Below the pieces are notes generated by a model. It saw nothing but the letters and a program-made list of their open reading frames with translations. It had not been told where the DNA came from and searched no databases. From the NCBI GenBank assembly GCA_018806915.1, contig JAGKQI010000037.1, positions 1-64,000 on the forward strand: 64,000 nucleotides of DNA, given 5' to 3'. The position numbers were made by a program, and so were the translations under genes. This stretch comes from Phytophthora colocasiae. Its lineage: Eukaryota > Oomycota > Peronosporomycetes > Peronosporales > Peronosporaceae. This document shows, piece by piece, positions 38,360 through 50,498 of this stretch. Position 1 is the stretch's first letter; the number at the start of each line of letters is the position of its first letter.

Positions 38360-38657
38360 TTGGGAGCGGAGCCAGTGACTTCGCGGCTTCTTCTGAAGAG
38401 GATGGTTTCCAAGCGAATGCGTTTTGAGGCGTGCGAGACGTTCTCGTCGCTGGATTACGCGAAAGTCGCAATAGACCTGCTGGATGGCTCAATGTATGCA
38501 CAAATACGCGCTAGAATATATCACTGCGTCCCACACAGATTGTCCGAAGCGGAACGAGCAACATGTTAATCAGTTCTGGCTATTGTATCTGACAATTGCA
38601 ATCCATAAGAAATATATTTGCGACTGTGCGAAGTTTGTTCATACAAGTTGGCAATGC

Positions 38658-38939
38658 TGTTCGATTCTAGTGGTCTGTCGTGCTCCGTCATATACTGCAG
38701 TTGTAGATTAGCAACGGTCTGTTGAAGTGCAACAGCCTCAGTCCCAGACTGAGAGTGTGCAGCACATACTGCAGTTTGTATAGGACACAGGATAGTATAA
38801 CTGAGAGGGGGTTTGTCACCGTTCGAGGTTTTCCCACCTCAATCCCAAACCTGCAACGTGGAGAACAAGTGTCTTCGTCCTTGCTTTAGTTACGAAGGAG
38901 CTTCTTGGTGCGCTCCATCCTCCGCCGTGCACTCGGCTA
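38658..38939 (+). repeat. Solo Copia LTR
   Basis: 282 bases, the same family as the LTRs of 25916-31495 and with the same length as its 3' LTR. AATGC duplications at 38653-38657 and 38940-38944. Left by recombination between the LTRs of a former full element. Confidence 0.95.
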
Positions 38940-39065
38940 AATGCACCCATGTGGTGGCGGCTATGGCTCTACAGCGTGACATCAGCGTTGAAAGAATTCT
39001 CAAGTCCTTGCCTGTCATAAAATTGAGCGGTGGTCAGCGCAAGCGACCTGGTCCGTTAGCAGAAG

Positions 39066-39882
39066 TGAAGTGAACTAAATTGATTAACTGGTGAGTGGAC
39101 AACTCGTTGGACTTCAGATATTCTGTCTTAATCTTCAGCTTGTCTAGATTGACGCTTGAGCAATCCATAGATGAGGAGTTTGTTCCAGGTGAGCATCTTT
39201 TGGCGGGTCAAAGCAAAGTTGTCGGATCAATAGTGTAATGGTTGTACCATCACAGTTGAGCTCGTTGGCATACTGGTAGATATACTGGTAGAGCCTCTTA
39301 AACGACGACAGTACGTTTGCTATGTTGGTAGTTGCGCCTCCGTTTTTCGAAAGTGAATGTCATTCCGAAGTCTCCATGTTGCATGAAAGGCTACGGCAAT
39401 CTGAACTCTCGATAGGAGTAATATCTCTTGTTGATACTTCCTCCAATTTTTGGGTACGTCCTGCGGCTTTCGGGAAGAGCAATACTTTCCAAGTCAATTC
39501 AGCTCTAAAGAATCGTGACCTGAATGATCATATCTGGAGCCAGAGCGGTTGTAAAGCAGGGCACAAGTAAAAGCAATGTTCCGTCGTTGTAGTGGCTGGT
39601 TGAATCCAAGCCATGCCCACTGCACTGGGCTGCACAGATGGCGAGGCCGAGCTGCCGCACAGACTGTGAAGCCGAGCTGCCATAGAAGTCAGAGAACGAG
39701 TAGATCGAAGCTGTAGCAAGCATAACGATGAGATTAGTCAGATTACACTCTACCTTAGAGCGAGCAAGCAATAGACCAAGGTTGACAGGAAGCGCCAGCT
39801 TCCCACTACAGTCGTCTCTAATGCTTGGCATGTTGGTCGAACACACTGCTGAATTGTCAGAAAGTATAACCGTGAACCCACG
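39066..39882 (-). mobile_element. 5'-truncated LINE remnant
   Basis: Flanked by GGTCCGTTAGCAGAAG at 39050-39065 and 39883-39898 (16 bases, exact). The minus strand has pieces of the zf-RVT region (VGSRLYFLTIQQCVRPTC) and of the C terminus (VQIAVAFHATWRLRNDIHF), with many frame changes, and a 3' end with GTTAATCAA. Same family as 18594-20064 and 42152-43690. Confidence 0.85.
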
Positions 39883-40124
39883 GGTCCGTTAGCAGAAGGA
39901 GGCGACAATACTCGAGAGTTTACGCTCGCTGCAGATGATGGTGCTGAAGACGAGCAGTTTCTTCTCGCCAAAGTCGTCTCCTGGGGGGAGAAAGACGGCT
40001 GTTACTTCTGGATGACCACGATTTCGCACGGTGCTCAAGTGAAGATGGAGTACCAGGAGCTAGCCGAGTGTCTTAATCGAGCCTATACTCACGGGGCAGA
40101 CGTTGCAGGAGCAGTGGCTTACTA

Positions 40125-40367
40125 GTTCTCGATTGGGCTGCCACAAGCGGTTTATCAAGGATGAGAAGCTGAAGAGTTGGTGCACAGTTAAAGCTACCAG
40201 GTTAACTCTGTGACTGCAATACACTTCTGTGTTGATGATGTACTTTAAATGTATCTTTTTTAGTTTTACTCGTAAATGCGCTTTTAGCGATCTCGATTAC
40301 TCGAGGTTCATCCTTTTGAAGGATTACTTGAATTGACTCCGATTTTACTCGTGTTTAAGCCCGTTCG
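40125..40367. other. MULE right end
   Basis: 243 bases after the transposase stop, ending in the degenerate terminal repeat; no gene. Confidence 0.6.
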
Positions 40368-40631
40368 GGGGTTCAGCGACACGATCTTGGTGATCATCGT
40401 GTTGCACGCCGTCGACGCGCACATGAGCTTGTACTGCGCCGTCGTGGGCAGCGCCGTGGCCGTCAGCATCGAGTAGCCAGAGTCCGTGGCGCACTGGTTG
40501 AACGACGTGTCCGAGAGGATGCTCACCAGGGCGACGTACGCAGCAGTCTGCTGGGTGGTCGTGCACGTGGTGGCGGAGGTGGAGCCGACGAGGGCGGCGA
40601 CGGTGGCAGCGAACAGAGCACGGAAGTTCAT
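40368..40631 (-). pseudogene. Split elicitin gene, 5' part
   Basis: From the ATG at 40631 ([16 protein letters not shown]): signal peptide, then a canonical elicitin core with [26 protein letters not shown] and TACNTM, intact to the Ser-Leu-Asn-Pro codons where the MULE begins. The remainder is at 35115-35216. Past the junction the frame reads into the transposon and stops. No other defect is visible, so the insertion is what inactivated it. Confidence 0.9.
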
Positions 40632-40682
40632 GGTGAAGGTGGTGTGGTGTGGTGTGGGAATGGAGTACTGGGTCTTGGTGAC

Positions 40683-40700
40683 GGGGCAAATTGCACAATG
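40683..40700 (-). promoter_or_regulatory. Initiator core promoter of the split elicitin
   Basis: Minus strand ACATTGTGCAATTTGCCC, with the CAATTT half intact, about 60 bases before the ATG. Confidence 0.6.
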
Positions 40701-42151
40701 TCTGTCCGAGAGCTAGGAGCTAGGACCAGTCGAGAAAGCAAACTCTTGAGTCAAGAATCTTGACTACCCTAGTGTCACTAGTAGTGAAGCACTGCTCAGA
40801 GCAGTGGTATTGCGGGGCCTTTGCCCCTTTGGACGGCAAAGTATGCACCATTGTACCCGCTCGGTTTTCGGCGACTACAGAGAGTTGTTACCCAGTCAGC
40901 AAAGCACCAAAAGCTGTAACGCCTGTATCCTCGCGAGGGCGAGAGAAGGACACACGCCTGGTCCTGTAGCAGAGGAACGACATTTAGCAAGAGAAGGGTC
41001 TGTCGGAGGACCCACTCGACCTGTCTGTGTATCGAAGTGTCCACCCTAGACACTGCCACGAGTATCTTTCGCGTTCGTCAAGAGGATCTACTCAATTCTG
41101 TTGAATGCCGAAGAGCAGAGTGCATCGACAACTGGAGGCTTCCGTGAAGTAGTGAAGCCGGTCCTTAATAAAAGATAAACACAGTTCACTCGAGAGTACA
41201 GTACTGTAGTAACTGTGTTTGAGACGAGTCCCATTGCATTCGTTTCGCTAACGAGGATGCAAGTGACCAGGATGGCATTGCTGGTTGGAGGCACACGACT
41301 GTCCCAGAGCAGTTTCTAGCATCGGTGGCTTGGTGACAGGTGTTCACAGTTCACTGTCTGCAGAATCTGCACCTGGGTGGCTGCTTCATTTGAGGATATG
41401 CTGGAAGCTCTGCGGCGACTGACAGGATACATGCCACTCTACGGATACACGTGCAACTTGCACGCCGTGCACGTCTCAGCTGTTACACGAATCACCAGTG
41501 GTGATTCACCACCACTCGATTCTGCTTGAAGGGACCCGTTGGCTAACGCGTGGTGCAGCGGCTGTAGCTTTTCGGTTGCCACCAAAGCTCCTACAGTGCG
41601 TGCACATGTGCACAACTTGGTGAGCAACACTGTAGTTTGTAGACAATTTTTGTCGTCTGCTGGAACGTGTTGCCTCAATGGCAGGCCATTCCGACTTTGC
41701 TGAATCACAGGTTATTGTTATTTGTTGTTGTTGCTGCTGTTGTTTTCGACAATTGCAAAACTACATGGCGAATCGAGGTGGATTGGTAAATAACGACTTC
41801 AATTTGAGGATATCTTTTATTTCGGTGGTCGAATGTGCATCGCACTGTAGATTTACTGTACATTGTACAAGGGCCAGTCGTGCTTCCTGGGATATTAAGT
41901 ATATGTGGCTCTGCGCTCTCTGAAATGAGTAAGGACATTATTCAACAACCTGATCCGCCAGTATCTGGGTAGATACAGAGCTCGCCTGAGTACTACAGGT
42001 GTCAACATTAAAAAATAAAACGATATTTTTCAACGGTGGTGGAGGGCACCGTAGTCAGGCATGTTGAGTTCATTCATTTTTTCTGCTCAATAGATGTTGG
42101 CATCTGCTTTACAATACTCCACTCTAATTATTATTATTCTAAGTACGACCA
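40701..42151. other. Gene-free stretch
   Basis: About 1.45 kb with only short frames on both strands and no domain. A TTG-rich run (TTGTTGTTGTTGCTGCTGTT near 41725) is the only repeat seen. Confidence 0.5.
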
Positions 42152-43690
42152 AAGGAAGCCGATGGGATAGGAGTGCCAGACGTGAAAATGATTATCCAGC
42201 GTCAACATTTCCAAGCTTTACAAAACTTCGTGTTAACAATAAGCGCTCAGCCTGAAGATGATGAGAATGTGTGGTATCGCCCAATGCTAGCTATGCTCAA
42301 ACTACGATATGGTTGCTTTTCACGCCTTCGTTCAAGTGATTTTCTGCTTCAAGATCCTCCGAAGCCAGCGGGATGGAAAGCACCGATGCTGCCGTTATGG
42401 TGGAGACATACCCTGCGGGAATGGAAACGAATTCAGTGGCCAGATCGAACGTTGCTGTTCAATAGAATACGAGAGCTACAATTCGCACTGTTTAGCCCAA
42501 TTTGGTGGAGCACAATGCCAGAGTTTCACGTTTTGAAAGAGCATGGGACTGAAAGAATCTTGAAACCTTTGGGATCAGGCCCGATAAAACTTCGAAACCT
42601 GTGCCGAACACTGGCGGAAAACGAATTTTTTGCTTTGCAAATTTTCTGGACGAAAACCGCAATTGGCCAACGTCTACGGCCTTTTTCAGCAAGGTTTGGA
42701 CAGCTCTGAGGGTAACAGTTAGATCCAGAATAGTTCCACATGATATTTTCCTGCTCTATCGACAATTGACTCAAGTACTTCGTCGTGTACTTCCAAACTC
42801 TCGAGATGGTGGAATTCAAGCTATCGAATATTCACTTGCGCCGCCCGTTTTCGGGATGGCTGTCGCTGCCTCAGATCCTACAGAGCACACAGTTCGGTTT
42901 TTCCCTGGATTGCGGACTCATGATTGGAGTAAACTTCTTCAAAAAGTACCTGAATTGATGCATCATCCGCTAGAGGATTTGGGATGTCCTCGGCAACGAA
43001 TACATCAAACGTTGTCCAGCTTACTATCGCTCCGAGGTTTCTTACTTCCTGTGGTGCATGATGTGATGTTACGATTGTATTTCGGAGACTTAATTGTGGG
43101 CTCACGATTATATTTCCTGAAATCACTCAATCCGACAATTCAAGAATGTGTGCGTCCAAGTTGCCACTCGATTGAAACAGTTGAGCATTGTTTTTTTTGC
43201 GTGTCCAACATTGGCTTCAACGTGGCTCCTGATATGGACTCCATGGAAATGTTTCTTTCGATCGTCATTGACTTGGCGATTGTTGCTTTTTCCGCAGCCT
43301 CGTGATATTCAAAGCACCTGGAGGAGCAACCAAAAAGTACTTCTTATACTGTGGAAAGTTCAAACAGCTATTGTTTTTCATGCGGTTTGGAGACTTCGGA
43401 ACGATATTTACTTCCGTCAAACATTAGCTCAAACGCCAAAGATCGCCAACCTGCAAAATTCCTTCAAGAAGCACTGCCAATTTATCTACCATCACGCGAT
43501 GGAACTAGATTGTGATCGATCTACTCTGGAGAAGCTGACCCGAAAACTGGGGTTTGAATCAACGACGGATATAATTCCTGAAAGGACAAACGACATCTGG
43601 ATTCCGCAGGTTTAGTGTAGTTTTGGAATCTTGAGATAGAATCCCACAGATGAGAAATCCGCTAACTAGTTAATCAACTCATTTTCAGGG
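42152..43690 (+). mobile_element. 5'-truncated LINE fragment (ORF2 C terminus)
   Basis: Three successive plus frames (42173-42709, about 42601-43305, about 43148-43615) together give the post-RT part of a LINE ORF2: a Trp-rich thumb-like region (LWWRHTLREWKRIQWPDR), then VVHDVMLRLYFGDL and CVRPSCHSIETVEHCFFC (zf-RVT finger), then LLILWKVQTAIVFHAVWRLR and a stop at 43613-43615. The 3' UTR has GTTAATCAACTCATTTTC. Two frameshifts and the missing 5' end make it dead. Boundaries are approximate; no target duplication was found. Confidence 0.75.
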
Positions 43691-44478
43691 TTGTGAAAAA
43701 TAAGATTGTTATTTTATTGAGCCCCAAGACTCGGGTCAATCAATAATTTGTTTATTGCAATTTTGTTTTCAATCATATCATCGAGCTCTGATTGGTAGAA
43801 AACCACCTAACCTTAACCCAAACCCCTTGACGCTCGCTAAAGCTTTGCGAGAACTTTAACTACACCGCTTTCAAAGCGTGGTGCTTTAACGACGATGGCT
43901 TGTGGGCTGAGGTATTTTGCAGTTGGTGTGAACTCCTTCGTAATGGCATCAAACAGACACCGCACGTCCAATATAGTCGCATGTTTGTGAGATCCTGTTG
44001 TGGACACGCAACGATGGATTGGTAGTCACTCCGGTTGCAGCACACTGGGTGCAATGGGTGCAACGGTTAGTATGATTGAGGTGATGGAGTGAATATGATT
44101 GAGGTGATTGAGTGAAGGTTGTGATTGAGGCCGTGGTCATGGAGAGGTGTAAAACGACTGCTCTGACTGTTGTTGACTCTCCGCTGCTATAGGCAGCCTG
44201 CAGTGACCATCGGGGCCAAAAGGGGTTTTCCGCTCGGTGCGTTCCCCTTAGTGAACACAACACCACTGACAAAAGAAAATATATTCCTCACTTTGCATTT
44301 TGCCAAACACCTGACACTACTGCTAAACTGCCTACCAGCCCTTTCCCAACACATATTCAAGAAGAAGAACTCGTCACCGTGCGCCGCTAAACTGCCTTCT
44401 CGAAAGTTACGAGCCCAAAGGCGTTTTCAAGTGCTGACTCAAGTGAAGTAGCAGATAACAAGCGACGGTTAAGTAATC
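43691..44478. other. Flank and possible 5' LTR of the broken Copia
   Basis: No gene. GTTACGAGCCCAAAG at 44406-44420, just before the gag ORF, resembles the anticodon-arm primer-binding site of the other Copia elements, so the sequence before it is probably LTR. The LTR start was not located. Confidence 0.4.
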
Positions 44479-46187
44479 ATGACTGGTGGCGGGCAACAGG
44501 GCAACCAGCCAGTTCCGCCCAATGCTGGATCGGGTGGAAACCAACCAAGTGGTGCGTCTAATAGTGGTGCACCTGGAGTGAATGCGAGTGCCATGCAAGC
44601 CGGTGGTGGTGCTGCACCAAGGAGTGCTGATGCCCGAGTTGCACTTCGGGGAACGAACAAGCCGCCGCAGTACACGGAGGATGGCGGATACGATCTGTAT
44701 CGCGCACAGCTGCGTACTTTCTTGGGTCAACGTGGATGCTGGAGCATTATCGACGGCACGTTGAGACCGAGTACGAATGCTGCGGAGCAGCAGATCTACG
44801 AGGACAAGAATACGTTTGTGGTTGACACACTGTTGCGTGGGTTGTTGCAAAGAGACTCGCGTAAAGGATGCAAGTACACATCGGGATTCGACATGTGGAA
44901 GGCATTTGAGGCTGACAAGACCAAAAGGGCCTTTTCTAGCGTAATTCGACTACGGAGAAAGTTGTACACGAGTGTGTTCACAGTAGGCGGCAACATGGAT
45001 GAGTGGTTGGACGATGTGGAGGACCTACGTCGGCAACTGGAGAACATGAACGAGGTTATTGCTGACAGTGAGATGGTGAATATTATCCTGCAAGGAGTTG
45101 AAGAAACTCACCGCAATGTCGTTCGGCTCTTCAACCAACGACTGCCTGACCAACCTGAAGTGACGTTGGATGTTGTGCTCAACACCTTACGTGGTGAGGC
45201 GGAGACAGACAAAGCTCATGAGGCGAGCTCAACTGCCACGAAAGCTAAGGAAGCTGCTGGTTCGACGAAAGTAATGTCGGCGATGGAATCCGGGCACAAG
45301 CGCATGGCGACTGGCAAGGATGGCAATCCTAGCAGAAAGAAGAAAGGCAAGTTCGACAAAAGCAAGTTGAAGTGCTGGTTCTGCGATAAGAAGGGCAATC
45401 GCCGGGATGAGTGCTACGGATATCTGGCAAAGCAGAAGAAGAAGCGTGAAGAGGAGGCTGCCAAAGGCGCTGCAGGCGCTGCGGAATCTAAATCTAGCAT
45501 GAAGATGATTCGCCGAGTGGAAGGCGAGTGCGAAGTAGAGCGTATCGGTATGGTGAGGACGGTTTCGGCGATGCGTATTGCGACCGGAAAACATCTCGAC
45601 TACAATGGTGACTGGATGATGGATTCGGGTGCTGCGACACATGTTTGTACTGATGAGCGAGCGTTTGAGTCGCTGACGACGGACAATGTTTACTTTCAAG
45701 ACTGGGAAGGTGGCATTAGCTCTGGTAAACCTTTTGGACGTGTTGTGCTTCGTGCGAAGGATGCAAATGATCCTTTGAGTGCTGGTGCTTTGATTCACTT
45801 GAAGGAGACACGGTTCACGCCAAAAGGAACTACAAATATTCTGTGTCAGTATCGTCTTGAAAAGGATGGATGGGTGCTTCTTACAACGACGAGGAGGATC
45901 CAGACAAGCGATGCATGTACATGACTCGAGGAGAAGCTCGATTGATTCTGGATCGGCGTGGTGCGCATTTCTGGTTGAAGGCCATTGCTTTGGATCCGAG
46001 CGAAGCTCGAATGTGTATGATGATGCCCTCCACGACAGAGGACAAGGTGCTGCGATGGCACATGAGGTTTGCACACCTCAATGGTCCGGCGTTGAAGAAG
46101 ATGGTGGAGTTAAGTGTGGTGGAGCGGATCTGCCAAAATCTCGTTGAGGCAGGTCTCGATCACCACTTGCGCCCAGACACCGACTAA
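44479..46187 (+). pseudogene. Broken Copia gag-protease-integrase
   Basis: Gag from ATG 44479 (MTGGGQQGNQP) with YDLYRAQLRTFLGQRGCW, a knuckle CWFCDKKGNRRDEC lacking the usual His spacing, and protease WMMDSGAATHVC with a normal DSG. Near 45865-45924 the frame shifts; the integrase zinc region follows (WHMRFAHLNGPALKKM) and ends at about 46187 where Gypsy sequence starts. Integrase core, RT and RNase H are absent; if the Gypsy block is a nested insertion, they may lie beyond the window. Confidence 0.85.
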
Positions 46188-46863
46188 CGGAGGGGGTCCC
46201 CCGATGATCCGTGATCTAGCTGTGTGTAGTTTCACCTTGTGTACCCGTCGGTAGGCGGGTTACGCTCTTCCAGGTGACTTCTGAAGATGTCTTGTAGGTC
46301 GGAAGAAAGTCTTGCGTGACGCAGGGGTTTGAGGTAGCGTGGAAGTACTTCACTCCACCTCGGGCTTGATCCCGGTCGTAGGCGAGTTCTCGAGCCTTGA
46401 TCCGGGTGCCTGATTCTTGATCCAGGTCTTCCAATAGTCCAGTATTAGGGATTCGGTCCCTTCCTTTACGTTGCTTGCCGCTTCCGATAGCGGGGGTCTT
46501 GAGAGGGCGAGATTCGACTGGATCCTTAGGCTAAACAACCAATTCCTTCCGATCCGATGTATGCACTTAAAGGATAGTTCACTAGATAGGGCAAAGCTGG
46601 CCAATATATTATCCAGACTTAACCACTATACTAGGTCACGTATCCTTACCTTTCTGACGCTTGTAGGGCCAATGTAGTTCCCGGTTCCAGGCGTAGCGAA
46701 GACACTTGAGTGGTTCAGGGCAAATTCGATTCTGTTTATGGTTATTCCTATGCCTACTAATCCCATCCTGATTTACTATCCTACGATCACATGACACTGG
46801 CTACAGAGCTGATCCCTAGCTTGGTTCCCCTAACCCTGATCTTGAGCCGATTCCGTACTTAGC

Positions 46864-47027
46864 CGAAGCTTGATCTCGCACTTAACCGAAGCTTGATCTC
46901 GCACTTAACCGAAGCTTGATCTCGCACCTAACCGAAGCTTGATCTCGCACTTAACCGGAGCTTGATCTCGCACTTAACCGAAGCTTGATCTCGCACTTAA
47001 CCGAAGCTTGATCTCGCACTTAATCGG
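46864..47027. repeat. Tandem repeat, 23-base unit, about seven copies
   Basis: Unit GAAGCTTGATCTCGCACTTA plus ACC, with single-base changes (CACCTAACC, CCGGAGC). Each unit has one GATC. Confidence 0.9.
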
Positions 47028-47316
47028 GACTTGATCGCTGCCTGATCCCGCTTGGTGATCCTTCAAAGAATCCGGATCAGGCCACCAGAAGAGTCTGCGT
47101 CGCGCCTGGGGTTGACCTTGATCCGGAACTGATCTCGTACTTATACGGGAGAGGATCATTGCGCGATCGTGCGTGATCTCGCTTTGTCGCCGCCCGGGGA
47201 AGTTGGATCGTGCTGTTAGAGGCTTCGGGGCGCCAGGGTAAGCTGATCGTGCTCGCTTGGGGCCCCGTCATCGTTGATCGCGCGAGAACATCCTTGATTT
47301 CCCCATTCTTCCTCCG

Positions 47317-47404
47317 GCAGGATTCGGATCACCCACGAACACCACGGCAGGATTCGGATCACCCACGAACACCACGGCAGGATTCGGATCACCCACGAAC
47401 ACCG
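47317..47404. repeat. Tandem repeat, 30-base unit, three copies
   Basis: Unit begins GGCAGGATTCGGATCACCCA and ends CGAACACCAC; the copies are identical until the last bases. Confidence 0.9.
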
Positions 47405-47685
47405 CTCCACTTGCTTCTTCGCCGGTGTCTCCGTTGCCTGTTCCCGGCGGGACCCATCGTACCTTCGTCTGATTCGACCCAGATCTGGCGATCACAGGTC
47501 CCCCCTGTCGCTCGTTCCGACTCTATTCGGGTTCGTGGCTGATATTGCCTCTCCGGGAAAAATTCTCGTCCGCTTCACCACATCCGCCCCCAGCACGTAA
47601 GTTGAGCTGCCGCAGCTCACTTCGGGTTTATTTCCACATTCACCACCTGGAACACAAGTCGTTCAAGCGCCACCACTCTCTCGAA

Positions 47686-50498
47686 ATGTCCGACCCGCCT
47701 TCCTCGCCCCCCTTGACGCCGAGAACGCCCTCGAGCGAGCACTCGATCCGATCCGCCCGATCCACGGCCTCCCGCTTCTCAACCCCCGGGGTAAACCCTG
47801 AGCTGGTCACCTTGCAAGCGAGGCTGGCCCATAGCCAACGGATGCGCGAAACCTTGAGTCGCGATCGGGACCACCTGGACGACACCGTTCGCCGGTTGCG
47901 ATCCGACATGGAGGATATGGAGCGCTTCCGGGACGACCAAGCGGAGGAGATTTTGCGGCTGAACGCCGAAATCGCTCATCTGCGATCGGGAACCGGAGAT
48001 GCTATCGGTGGGGACACGATCGCCGCCTTGCAGGATCAGCGGGCCCAGCACGACGCCGAACGACGGGAGTCTGAGCAGCGACTGGCCCGGATCCAGGCGC
48101 GGCTAGACTCTGCGCTCGAGGATCTCGACTTCCGGCTGGCCGAACTTCGCATAGCCGGGGAGACGGAGATTAAACTCCGGGATGAGCTTCAGGATCGCGA
48201 ACGGGAGCTCGCCGCCGTGCGTCATGACCTGACCCTCACTCAGCGTAGCCTTGATCGCTGGCAGAGGAACGATTCCTCCCAGGGTCCACAAGCGGCTATG
48301 GCCATGCCCGCTGATCAGACTCGCCCGACGGCAGAGGAAGCTCGGTTGAGGTTGGAGTTGACGCGGACCCAAGCGGAGTTGCTCGCCGCTCGAGCCGAAG
48401 TCGCGTACCTGGAACGCGAGGCAGAGGATCACCAGGCTGAACTGGCTCGGGCACACCTCGCCTTGGAGGACGTATCCGCACCGGATTCTCGCGCCCCGCC
48501 TTTGGGTGCAACCGCCGATACCGCCGCCGTATCCAGCCTGGAGCAAGATCTAGCAGACGCCTTGGGAAATCTGGAAATAATCCAGCACGACCGGGACCAG
48601 CTCTCCGTCCAGCATCGTACCGCCATTGCCGAGCGGGATCAGGCCGTCGCAGACCTGGATCAGGCCCGCCTCGACTGGGATCAGGCAATGCAAGATCTCA
48701 ATCGAGTAACGGTAGACCGTGATCGAATCCAGGTCGACCTGGACGATGCCACCCAAGATCGTTTGTCTGTCCTCGCAGACCTTGACGTGGCCCGTTCCGC
48801 CCGGGATGCGGCGACACAGGAACTCGACCAACTCCAGCGACAGAACGCGGAGCTTCGACAGGCTCACCAAGAGCTGGACGCTGATTATGCCGAAGCCGAA
48901 CAACAGCTGCACCACGCCGAGGATTCCTCTGCTCGGTTGTCCTCGTGGATCGCGGATCGACGGGCGGCTCGTGCCACCAAAAGATCTCGAAGCGCCTCCG
49001 CTTCCCCGGCCGTTCCTCCTTCCTCACGCAAGCGTCCGGCTCGGAGCTCCTCAGCTCCCCAGCTCCCCGTGATCTGAAACCTGCAGCTACCGAAGCTCCC
49101 GGGTCAACCCAGCCTGTCACACCCACGGTGGTCCCGACCCCGGCAGGATCAACGGCGAGTCCGCTGGATCTGTTGGCGGATCAAGCTTCTGGGCAAGCCG
49201 GAGGGGAGGAAACCGACACTCCAGCCCCTGATCCGACCCCAGCACCTACGGATCAGTCCGGATCGCTCCCCGCCGAGGGTGATTCGCCGGATGAGGACGA
49301 GGAAGACTCCGACTACGATCCCCAGCACCCATTCTCATCGCCGTCCGAAGAGGACGAGAGTCCAGAACCCAGCAATGGAACTAGTTCTGAGGCCGAATCG
49401 GAACGTTCCAACGAGGCGGAGGACTCCGAGGAGGACGAGACTCTACACATGGGCCGCCAACGGTCTATCTCGACGCACCGGCGCGAGTCCGGTCAGGTTC
49501 CGAGAGCCGGACCTTCTGGCACTCGTGGATCGGGGTCTCCGGACGGCTCAAGCCCATCTCCAGATGGATCAGGCCCGCCGTCTCCAGGATCACCTCCGGG
49601 TTCCCCGTCACCGCCGCCACCTCCTCCCGGCGGTTCCCCGCCCCCCGGGCTTCGACCACCTCTGTTCTCGGTCGCCTCTTTCATTCCAGGGTACGATCGG
49701 CAGCGTACCTTCGCGGCCGCTGACATCGTGCCGTGGGATCCGCAGGTGATCGGGCAGTATTCGATCGTGGGTCTGATTGCCAGTTCTCTGGGCAAACGGT
49801 TGTTGATCCCTTCGGGTTGGCTGTTCCCTTCCCAGATACAGGCCGGGCCTGCACCGACCCCCGGCACCGAATACCTCCACGAGTTGATCACGGGCGTGAA
49901 CGTGCTTGATCTGCTGGCTCTGGAGCCGTGGAACGACTTCGCGAACCCGGGTCCCCTTACGTTCGACCTCGATCTGCATGAGAGGGAGGGAACACCCCTC
50001 GCGGCCGTGGCCGCCACCTATCGCGTTCTGGAGGAACGGCACCGTCAAGCATTTTGGGAGGTCACCCACAACTTCGAGATCACCTCTGCCATGCAGGATG
50101 CGGATCTTGAACTGCAGCGGTATTACGTTGCTCGCAAGGCCCGGCGGAGTCGGGCTGGGTCTGCTTGGCGCCAGTTCCTCGCCTCCTTCCCCGCCATAAT
50201 GCGCGACCAGTGGTTCGATCTCGACATCCTGCTGGATCCGTTCTTCCTTCACCTCCCCATTCCGTCGGTGGATGTGGTTCGTTGGTATCCCGGCGTGGTC
50301 TCTCGGCGTGCCAACCTGGCGGATCCCAACGCGAACGTCCCAGAGCCGGCGAACCTGATCGAGGCTCTGGAGGAGTGTGACGAGGCGGATCCGTGGCGTA
50401 ACCAGTATCGGCAAGACCCGGTCAACCATCCTGCTACCAGGATCCCCCGTCTTATCGGCAAGTTCAATCCTCCTCCCGCTGGGGCCGCTTCTCCGTAA
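47686..50498 (+). pseudogene. Antisense ORF of Gypsy 1 (one frameshift)
   Basis: From ATG 47686 (MSDPPSSPPLTPRTP) the product is a long Glu/Arg/Leu-rich coiled coil to about 49077, where the frame closes; the next frame is open from before this point to 50498, so a single-base change separates them (about 935 codons overall). After a Pro/Gly/Ser- and acidic low-complexity middle comes a C-terminal domain: VASFIPGYDRQRTF, LEPWNDFANPG, LAAVAATYRVLEERH and RQAFWEVTHNFEI. It converges with pol, 352 bases apart. The layout and C-terminal motif match the ORF at 56145 in the other Gypsy. Function unknown. Confidence 0.75.

Larger units (their letters stand above)
38360..40124 (+). pseudogene. MULE transposase C-terminal remnant with SWIM finger
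   Basis: Short frames (MRFEACETFSSLDYAK; LTIAIHKKYI) lead into a SWIM finger whose parts are CDCAKFVHTSWQ before and CTHVVAAMAL after a solo LTR (38658-38939): CxC...CxH. The frame continues (RILKSLPVIKLSGGQRKRPG), is broken by a LINE remnant (39066-39882), and resumes at GDNTREFTLAADDGAED through KVVSWGEKDGCYFW to a stop at 40122-40124. The DDE domain is not recognisable. SWIM fingers are typical of MULE transposases and agree with the 9-base duplication. Confidence 0.65.
35217..40367 (+). mobile_element. Mutator-like element (MULE) inserted in an elicitin gene
   Basis: 5151 bases with a 9-base duplication, the usual length for MULEs. The ends align base for base: GGCTTA at positions 7-12 and CGAGTAAA at 17-24 of both termini (left plus strand, right minus strand), with mismatches between. 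A SWIM finger of a MULE transposase is in the right part on the plus strand. Inside are also a recombinase remnant, a spliced zinc-finger gene, a solo LTR and a LINE remnant, so the element has served as a landing site or has carried cargo. Confidence 0.8.
46188..47582 (-). repeat. Probable 3' LTR of Gypsy 1
   Basis: Starts near TAACGGAGGGGGTCCCCC and ends near CACCACA, followed by a pyrimidine tract (purine tract on the minus strand). It has no ORF and holds two tandem arrays. No second copy is in the window, so the limits are inferred. Confidence 0.5.

Noticed and set aside
41678..41938. Cys-rich ORF with a run of cysteines and its antisense partner
   Set aside because: Produced by a TTG/TGC microsatellite-like run; no supporting feature.
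46864..47404. CRISPR-like arrays
   Set aside because: The units are pure tandem repeats without unique spacers, in a eukaryotic LTR.
47686..50498. Reading the plus-strand ORF as the gag of the same Gypsy
   Set aside because: It is on the opposite strand from pol and lies on its 3' side, so it cannot be the gag of the pol transcript; it also has no CCHC knuckle.
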